A stretch of 37,915 bases of DNA, from assembly GCA_964487415.1 (NCBI GenBank), contig CAZAPQ010000057.1, positions 1-37,915 of the forward strand, in the 5' to 3' direction. The translations under genes were made by a program, and so were the position numbers. The notes beneath the pieces are model-generated. The model did no database searches. It was not told the DNA's origin and saw nothing but the letters and a program-made list of their open reading frames with translations. Of this stretch, positions 33,851-37,915 are shown piece by piece. Position 1 is the stretch's first letter. The number at the start of each line of letters is the position of its first letter. This stretch comes from DRVV01 sp964487415 (lineage in GTDB: Archaea > Thermoproteota > Bathyarchaeia > Bathyarchaeales > Bathycorpusculaceae).

Positions 33851-33928
33851 GATTTTAATGGTGATTTTAATGTGATTTCTATAAAGTGATTTCAATCGTG
33901 ATTTTAATGGTGATTTTAATGTGATTTC
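33851..33928 (+). repeat. Helically phased GTGATTT direct repeat array
   Basis: A perfect 29-base direct repeat at 33851-33879 and 33900-33928, each built from GATTTTAATG, GTGATTTTAAT and GTGATTTC. GTGAT words start at 33861, 33872, 33886, 33898, 33910 and 33921, spacings 11, 14, 12, 12 and 11, so nearly one per turn of DNA. Flanking TTGATT words extend it on both sides. This looks like an iteron-type protein binding array. Confidence 0.75.
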
Positions 33929-34184
33929 AACACCTTGATTTAAATAATGGATTAAGCGGTGTAAATGATCAAGCTTGAGAAGGAGTTAACTGACATGTAA
34001 AGCAATTGTAATAAATCCCTCGCCCAAACCAATAGTGTGGCATGGACAGCAATTGCAGACACTATAATTTGCCCTAGCATACCCAAAACAAGGGTGATGA
34101 CATAAAAAGCTAAAAACATAACGGGAAGCCAGCATTACGTTTGTGATGAAGAGGTGCAACATGACATCACATACAATCTTAAAG

Positions 34185-34202
34185 TGATGAGTGATATCAC
34201 AT
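34185..34202. promoter_or_regulatory. Near-palindrome around GTGATATCAC
   Basis: A ten-base perfect palindrome GTGATATCAC (34191-34200) within a wider GATG/CATC symmetry. Similar ATGACATCAC is at 34161-34170 and GTGACATCAC at 34986-34995. A dimeric regulator with GTGAT half-sites is a reasonable reading. Confidence 0.45.
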
Positions 34203-34459
34203 CAAAAACAGCCGAATATTTATCGCATTTAACAAATAACTTTCCTTGTTTTAACTAGTACAAATGAACGAAGTGGGGCAATAACTTACAAGGCTACCTT
34301 CAATATATCTCTGAAAAAATTTAATTTGCAACAGTGTTGATGAAAGCAAAATTCCTGTACATTTTAAAACACACTTGAACTTTTTTCGACTTTTAGCGGG
34401 CAGTTAATACTTCTCATAGGTTTAGGATTCTTCGCGAGAACTAAGTATTTATTTGATAG

Positions 34460-34471
34460 TTTGTATACAAA
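34460..34471 (+). promoter_or_regulatory. Palindromic promoter element TTTGTATACAAA
   Basis: A perfect 12-base palindrome whose centre works as a TATA-like box about 42 bases before the ATG at 34508. It predicts a short leader of about 15 bases. It may also be an operator. Confidence 0.45.
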
Positions 34472-34507
34472 AGTGTATTCAATAAAAAGGTCGCAACGGA
34501 ATAAAAA

Positions 34508-35011
34508 ATGGAACTAAAAGAAAATGTTCAATCTTGGATAAAAAAGGCGTTAGAAGATCCTATTACTAAAATATTGTCCAAAAATAGCAATTTGACAAAA
34601 GTTCAGCTTGAAACTTTGCTTATAGATATTTTAGCTGATAATATTTCAGGTAAATCGCTAAAATACGAAGAAAAAGCCAGATTAAGATTAACAAAGGCAA
34701 AAATAAGTCGTGGATCATTTAATAGGACCCTAAAGCAAGCAGAAGAAAATGTAATAAAATCCGTTTATACTATACTGCTTTTAGGTTATTTAGGAATATT
34801 TGAGAGCACAGCCTTATACCCTTACATCGAAATTGCGAACAAGCTACAAGAATACATAGCGGCATATCAAGACTTAACAGCAGACCCTGAACAATTAGAA
34901 AACAAGTTAAATTTTTTAAGGATGTTAAGAACCGAACTGGAAATGGAACTTAAGCGGTTAGCGAAACCTTCTTCAAAAGATAAAGGTGACATCACAAATC
35001 ACAATACTTAA
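34508..35011 (+). CDS. Uncharacterised helical protein next to the origin region
   Basis: 167 residues, no family recognised with certainty. Almost entirely helical: a N-terminal part VQLETLLIDILADNI, a central basic segment KARLRLTKAKISRGSFNRTLKQAEENVIKS in which ISRGSFNRTLKQA resembles a helix-turn-helix, a hydrophobic stretch VYTILLLGYLGIF and a C-terminal charged helix from about 125 to 155. The serine/arginine-rich turn suggests nucleic acid binding. I recall similar proteins in Thaumarchaeota, but this is not verified. Promoter with a palindrome upstream; the membrane winged-helix gene follows by about 100 bases. Confidence 0.7.
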   Translation: MELKENVQSWIKKALEDPITKILSKNSNLTKVQLETLLIDILADNISGKSLKYEEKARLRLTKAKISRGSFNRTLKQAEENVIKSVYTILLLGYLGIFESTALYPYIEIANKLQEYIAAYQDLTADPEQLENKLNFLRMLRTELEMELKRLAKPSSKDKGDITNHNT

Positions 35012-35112
35012 CCTTATTGAACATAACAACCGCCTACTTATTAAAGACCAGAATGCTTATAAGCTGTGGTAATAATCTGTGATGTGTGATGCAACGAATA
35101 GGAGAGATCAAT

Positions 35113-35829
35113 ATGCTTGAAATAATCCTAATGTTCTTAGCCTGTGGTTTTTTAATTGTGGCGATAAGTGCTGCTCTGGCATATTCTAACCGCATTATAA
35201 GAGTTAAGCATGAATATGAGGAAGTAAAAGAGACTTTTAATGACATAATTATTAGTTTCAGCAGAGAGTTGAAAAGCGCTATGGAATCATTGAAAATTGT
35301 GACGGGCAAAGTTAATGTTGTCTACGCCAAAAGTGAAGAAGCCCTACAAAGAATATCCACTTTAGAAAGAAGGATAAATGGCATAGAAGAAAGAGCATTG
35401 GAATCTAACAGTTTTAAGGATTTGGAAGCAAAATTAGGTGATATTGAAAAGGCAACACGTGATATTGTTGCATCACATGCAACTCTAGTAGATAGGCTCT
35501 CATCTCTCGAGAAGAAAGTTCAAACATTATTGGAGCCATCAGAGCCAAGTGTTGAAGCTGTCATGCCCATCAGGAGAGAGAAAGTTTTCGAACCATTAAC
35601 AAAGACAGAACTAGCGGTTTTGGAGATGCTTGCGGCAGAAGGGCCTAAAACATCTCCAGAGATCAGAGAAAGGATTAGACTGAGCAGGGAACATACTGCA
35701 AGACTTATGAAAAAACTATACGAGAAAGGATACTTAGAGAGAGATTCAGGCAAAATTCCTTTTAGGTATAGCATAAAAAAGGAAATGGAAAACCTCTTGA
35801 AGAAGGAGGATAGCGTAAATTCCGTGTAA
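35113..35829 (+). CDS. Membrane-anchored coiled-coil protein with C-terminal winged helix
   Basis: 238 residues. One N-terminal membrane helix (LEIILMFLACGFLIVAISAA, about 2-25), a long heptad-rich region (about 35-155; ALQRISTLERRINGIEERAL, ASHATLVDRLSSLEKKV), a linker with Pro and Glu, and a MarR/ArsR-like winged helix: LTKTELAVLEMLAAEGPKTS, EIRERIRLSREHTARLMKKL, EKGYLERDSGKIPFRYSI. With the N-terminal anchor the DNA-binding end should be in the cytoplasm. Start ATG 35113 lies six bases after AGGAGAG; a longer GTG start at 35086 is less likely. No exact family is known to me. Confidence 0.8.
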   Translation: MLEIILMFLACGFLIVAISAALAYSNRIIRVKHEYEEVKETFNDIIISFSRELKSAMESLKIVTGKVNVVYAKSEEALQRISTLERRINGIEERALESNSFKDLEAKLGDIEKATRDIVASHATLVDRLSSLEKKVQTLLEPSEPSVEAVMPIRREKVFEPLTKTELAVLEMLAAEGPKTSPEIRERIRLSREHTARLMKKLYEKGYLERDSGKIPFRYSIKKEMENLLKKEDSVNSV

Positions 35830-35842
35830 AAAACAATAAATG

Positions 35843-36268
35843 TTAAAGCATCTGACCTTTCAGTGTAGCATTTGATAACTTTAGGGCTATTTTATATCTT
35901 AACCGGTTTTGAGTGCCTGTTTTAATAAGTACACCTCTATTTACCATTCTCGACAAATATGTTGCAACGGTACTTAGGCTAATAGGTTCTCCAAATTCGT
36001 TTTCATAGGTTTCTTGAATATCTCTAGAAGAAAACCACGATATTGGGAAATGCTTCTGAATCACAGTAAGCACTCTGATATATTTTGAATTTTCATAATT
36101 TGAAACATTTAACGTGGAAGAATTGATCTCGCTAGGGACCCCGCCGAGTAATTCAATCATATCTAGTATTTTTAGAACTTTGTCACGTGTGATGCTGCCT
36201 TCAAATGATATACTATATTTATTACCTTCACCATCAAAGACCTCGAAGCGCATCTTCCTTGCAGGCAT
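35843..36268 (-). CDS. Winged-helix DNA-binding protein, uncharacterised
   Basis: 141 residues. The N-terminal 55 residues form a small beta-rich part (MRFEVFDGEGNKYSISFEGS, ITRDKVLKILDMIELLGG), the remainder is a winged helix with YIRVLTVIQKHFPISWFSSRDI, PISLSTVATYLSRMVNRGVLI and a wing GTQNRLRYKI. AGGTGA lies nine bases before the ATG. The promoter GTTATAA (36314-36320) sits between TTTCAC and GTGAAA arms, which suggests that the protein may control itself. Converges with the membrane-anchored gene, 13 bases between stops. Confidence 0.75.
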   Translation of the reverse strand: MPARKMRFEVFDGEGNKYSISFEGSITRDKVLKILDMIELLGGVPSEINSSTLNVSNYENSKYIRVLTVIQKHFPISWFSSRDIQETYENEFGEPISLSTVATYLSRMVNRGVLIKTGTQNRLRYKIALKLSNATLKGQML

Positions 36269-36305
36269 TAGAGTCTGTCACCTATATTTTGTTCACAATT
36301 TTACA

Positions 36306-36334
36306 TTTCACAGGTTATAACTGTTGTGGTGAAA
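36306..36334 (-). promoter_or_regulatory. TTTCAC/GTGAAA inverted repeat over the promoter of the winged-helix gene
   Basis: TTTCAC (36306-36311) and GTGAAA (36329-36334) enclose 17 bases that contain the palindrome GTTATAAC, the likely TATA box. Four more TTTCAC words and one GTGAAA are found between 36491 and 36643 in the origin region. Confidence 0.5.
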
Positions 36335-36464
36335 ATAAAAGTAAATATGGGTAAAAATAAAGGTTTTATCAAAAAATAAGTTATTTTTTCAAAGATTTTT
36401 ATTAACAGACTTCACTTCTTATCCTAAAATAGTTCTGGAAATTAAAGATTACTTTTTGATTTAT

Positions 36465-36487
36465 CTCCAGTAGAAATAATGGGGTTG
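36465..36487 (+). other. Origin recognition box A (ORB)
   Basis: CTCCAGTAGAAATAATGGGG followed by TTG. It fits the archaeal ORB pattern TTCCAnTGGAAAnnAAGGGGT: the dyad core TCCA...GAAA and the G-string four bases on. The G-string points toward box B. Confidence 0.7.
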
Positions 36488-36490
36488 CTT

Positions 36491-36548
36491 TTTCACAAAA
36501 AATAGACCAAAAAATTGTATAAAATAAATTTTTGGAAATATATTTAAA
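36491..36548. other. AT-rich stretch, candidate DNA unwinding element
   Basis: Eight G or C in 58 bases (counted by eye), directly after box A and inside the interval between the facing boxes A and B. A second AT-rich stretch lies at 36744-36804, between boxes B and C. Confidence 0.5.
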
Positions 36549-36585
36549 GCGCATAAGTGAGCTATGGCAATGAATTTCACAAGAA

Positions 36586-36605
36586 GTTTCACATCATTGT
36601 GAAAC
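36586..36605. repeat. Perfect inverted repeat GTTTCAC/GTGAAAC
   Basis: Seven-base arms around ATCATT, halfway between boxes A and B. It shares the TTTCAC word with the promoter repeat at 36306-36334. Confidence 0.6.
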
Positions 36606-36680
36606 TCATGTTTAAGTAAAAATTTTGATAAGCAGATTTTCACCCGTTGCTACAATGAAAATTTTGTTAACAGTATAGAG

Positions 36681-36705
36681 ACACACCCCATAATTTCCAT
36701 TGGAA
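36681..36705 (-). other. Origin recognition box B (ORB), inverted
   Basis: On the minus strand TTCCAATGGAAATTATGGGG followed by TGTGT. Very good match to the archaeal ORB consensus: complete TTCCA/TGGAA dyad and G-string. The orientation is opposite to A and C. Confidence 0.8.
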
Positions 36706-36870
36706 CTACGGTGAACTTGTCCCAAAAATGTTAGCTTATCCTTGCTTTAATTTTCTCTTAAGTTACATTTAGTTTTTTTAATAGCAATTTTTAAAACTTC
36801 AAAAGTCACTTAACCTTTCAGAGTATGTTCCTCGTTTAGAACCTTAATAACTTAGTTGTTGTTTCAGAGT

Positions 36871-36896
36871 TTCCAGTTGAAACAAAGGGGTGTCTC
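36871..36896 (+). other. Origin recognition box C (ORB)
   Basis: TTCCAGTTGAAACAAAGGGG followed by TGTCTC. The best match to the Orc1 boxes known from Sulfolobus and Pyrococcus. It lies about 110 bases before orc1/cdc6, as in many archaea where the initiator gene is beside its origin. Confidence 0.85.
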
Positions 36897-36956
36897 TCCT
36901 TATTTCTCTAAAAGATTTTTAGGTTCACAATTCACTTTTCTGTACGATGCTCTTTA

Positions 36957-36973
36957 TTTTCTTTATTTTTAAA
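36957..36973 (+). promoter_or_regulatory. Candidate promoter of orc1/cdc6
   Basis: TTTTCTTTATTTTTAAA provides a TATA-like box 35-50 bases before the ATG at 37008. With AGGG at 36997-37000 as ribosome binding site. Box C lies immediately upstream, so Orc1 could repress or activate its own gene. Confidence 0.4.
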
Positions 36974-37007
36974 ACTGACTAACGCTCTACCCAAGCAGGG
37001 ATGAAAC

Positions 37008-37915
37008 ATGAATGACACAAACATACTTGATGATGTGTTCAATAAAATCATTAATAGTACAGGCATTTTTAGAGATAGGGATGTTCTTCGCCATGATTAT
37101 TTACCGGAAAGGCTTCCTCATCGTGAAGAGCAAATAAGGCGTCTAGGCGAGGCTGTAGCCCCTGTCCTTAAAGGTTCAAGATGCTCCAACATTTTTATTT
37201 ATGGAAAGACAGGTACAGGAAAAACTGCAGTTACAAAATATGTACTAAACTCTCTTGAAATAATGGCTAGAAAAATTAATGCTCCAGTTAGTTTTTGTTA
37301 TGTGAATTGTCGTTTAGCTGGTACCGAATATAGGATCTTATCAACTCTGTGTCGGAGCATAGGTTTGTCTGTTCCTTTTACGGGTTTGTCTTCTAGCGAG
37401 GTTTTTGATAGATTTAGAGTGAGTTTGGATGGGCTTAGAATAACCTTTATAGTGGCTTTAGATGAGGTAGACGTGCTTGTTAAAAATCGAAGCGATATCC
37501 TACTTTATGAATTTACCAGAATTAATGAAACATTATCTGAAAGTAAAGTTTCTATAATTGGAATCTCTAACGACCTTAGACTCAAGGAGTTCCTAGATCC
37601 AAGAGTTTTGAGTTCGCTTAGTGAAGAGGAAATAGTCTTTCGACCATATGATGCAAGTGAGTTAAAAGATATATTGTATGAGAGGGCGCAAATGGCTTTT
37701 CATGATGGTGTGTTGAGCGAAGGAGCCCTAAGCCTTTGTGCAGCTCTGGCAGCTGCAGAACATGGTGATGCCCGCAGAGCCTTGGACCTGCTTAGAGTTG
37801 CTGGAGAAGTTGCAGAGCGCAAGGGTTCAAGTGTCATTACTGAGGATGACATTAGGGAGGCTGAGAAGATTATTGAACATAATCGGGTTCTTGAAGCTTT
37901 GGCAAATTTAACACT
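37008..37915 (+). CDS. cdc6: Orc1/Cdc6 replication initiator, 3' end outside the window
   Basis: 302 codons are present without a stop; the C-terminal winged helix is beyond the window. The AAA+ domain is complete: Walker A YGKTGTGKT (65-73), Walker B FIVALDEVDVL (147-157), sensor 1 IIGISNDL (183-190) and sensor 2 HGDARRALDLL (252-262). Archaeal Orc1/Cdc6 binds ORB elements and loads MCM helicase. Residues YLPERLPHREEQIRRL at the beginning are the usual N-terminal block. Start ATG 37008 is seven bases behind AGGG; a nearby ATG at 37001 meets a stop after four codons. It is transcribed away from the three boxes directly upstream. Confidence 0.96.
   Translation, partial: MNDTNILDDVFNKIINSTGIFRDRDVLRHDYLPERLPHREEQIRRLGEAVAPVLKGSRCSNIFIYGKTGTGKTAVTKYVLNSLEIMARKINAPVSFCYVNCRLAGTEYRILSTLCRSIGLSVPFTGLSSSEVFDRFRVSLDGLRITFIVALDEVDVLVKNRSDILLYEFTRINETLSESKVSIIGISNDLRLKEFLDPRVLSSLSEEEIVFRPYDASELKDILYERAQMAFHDGVLSEGALSLCAALAAAEHGDARRALDLLRVAGEVAERKGSSVITEDDIREAEKIIEHNRVLEALANLT

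Larger units (their letters stand above)
33211..34507. other. Long AT-rich non-coding region with repeats and palindromes
   Basis: About 1.3 kb without a convincing gene. It contains two adjacent small hairpins (CGGGT/ACCCG at 33755-33771 and GGTTC/GAACC at 33779-33793), the GTGATTT array (33851-33928), three GTGATGA words (34094, 34143, 34184), ATGACATCAC (34161), GTGATATCAC (34191) and the promoter of the next gene. A short minus-strand frame at 33437-33565 reads like a membrane helix but has no start codon. The density of ordered motifs is much higher than in other gaps of the window. Confidence 0.6.

Noticed and set aside
33851..33928. CRISPR array
   Set aside because: Only two copies of a 29-base unit with a repeat-like 20-base spacer, made of short internal repeats, and no cas genes near.
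34094..34190. Three GTGATGA words (34094, 34143, 34184) that look like C boxes of C/D guide RNAs
   Set aside because: No CTGA D box follows at a suitable distance in any of the three, so a C/D RNA is not supported. They are treated as part of the GTGAT motif set.
36431..36446. TTCTGGAAATTAAAG as a fourth ORB
   Set aside because: It has a GGAAA core but lacks the upstream TTCCA half and the G-string, so it is not counted.
36461..36643. Minus-strand open frame of 60 codons in the origin region
   Set aside because: Low-complexity AT-rich product, it covers ORB A and the hairpin, and no promoter or binding site is seen.

Overview
The window is a gene-dense, mostly housekeeping segment of an archaeal chromosome that ends in what looks like a replication origin. 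Archaeal markers are the large subunit of DNA polymerase D, Alba, Rpo4 and Rpo11, a Sec61-beta, aIF5A, GGGP synthase (ether lipids), Pus10, Dph2 and Csl4. An Elf1-type zinc ribbon together with PolD and Alba points to the TACK side of the archaea that keeps PolD. Bathyarchaeia is my best guess, but this is inference: there is no 16S gene here. Start sites often use GTG or TTG behind a GGTGA/GGAGG Shine-Dalgarno, and several starts below were chosen on that basis.

Layout. 1-2130 (minus): the head of the S10-type ribosomal operon, uL3-uL4-uL23-uL2, with uL2 cut by the window edge. 2231-2788: APS kinase. 3179-5506: a phosphoesterase facing a DUF123 nuclease-like gene and an APH-fold kinase. 5590-7960: RNase III-like protein, then Dph2, Csl4 and Rpo11. 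8031-11634: PEP synthase directly behind ribosomal protein L10e, then a dCTP deaminase-like gene. 11670-17137 (minus): one long information-processing operon, srp54-pus10-rpl21e-rpo4-DUF655-ksgA-hemK2. 17247-20624 (plus): XPD-like helicase, PAC2 protein, Hsp20. 20722-24967: aIF5A, NAD kinase, Nob1, pyruvate-kinase-C-domain protein, a class III aminotransferase homologue without its PLP lysine, and Alba. 25071-28659: DUF2070 membrane protein, Sm-like protein, Sec61-beta, a DUF488-MazG pair and a winged-helix protein. 28699-33198 (minus): elf1, GGGP synthase and PolD DP2.

33199-37915 is different: long AT-rich non-coding stretches around three small genes of unknown or only generally predicted function, then orc1/cdc6, which runs off the end. 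Directly upstream of orc1/cdc6 are three origin recognition boxes (36465, 36681, 36871), two in one orientation and one inverted, around AT-rich DNA. The flanking genes encode a helical protein, a membrane-anchored coiled-coil protein with a C-terminal winged helix, and a soluble winged-helix protein. The same region has a helically phased GTGATTT repeat array, several GTGAYRTCAC palindromes and a cluster of TTTCAC/GTGAAA motifs. This origin neighbourhood is the best candidate for an undescribed system, perhaps origin control or origin-membrane attachment.

Second in interest are three enzymes with changed key residues: the aminotransferase homologue (Lys to Gly), KsgA (motif IV NLPY to VPPY) and the dCTP deaminase (Asp to His). 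No tRNA, rRNA, CRISPR array, insertion sequence or intein was seen.
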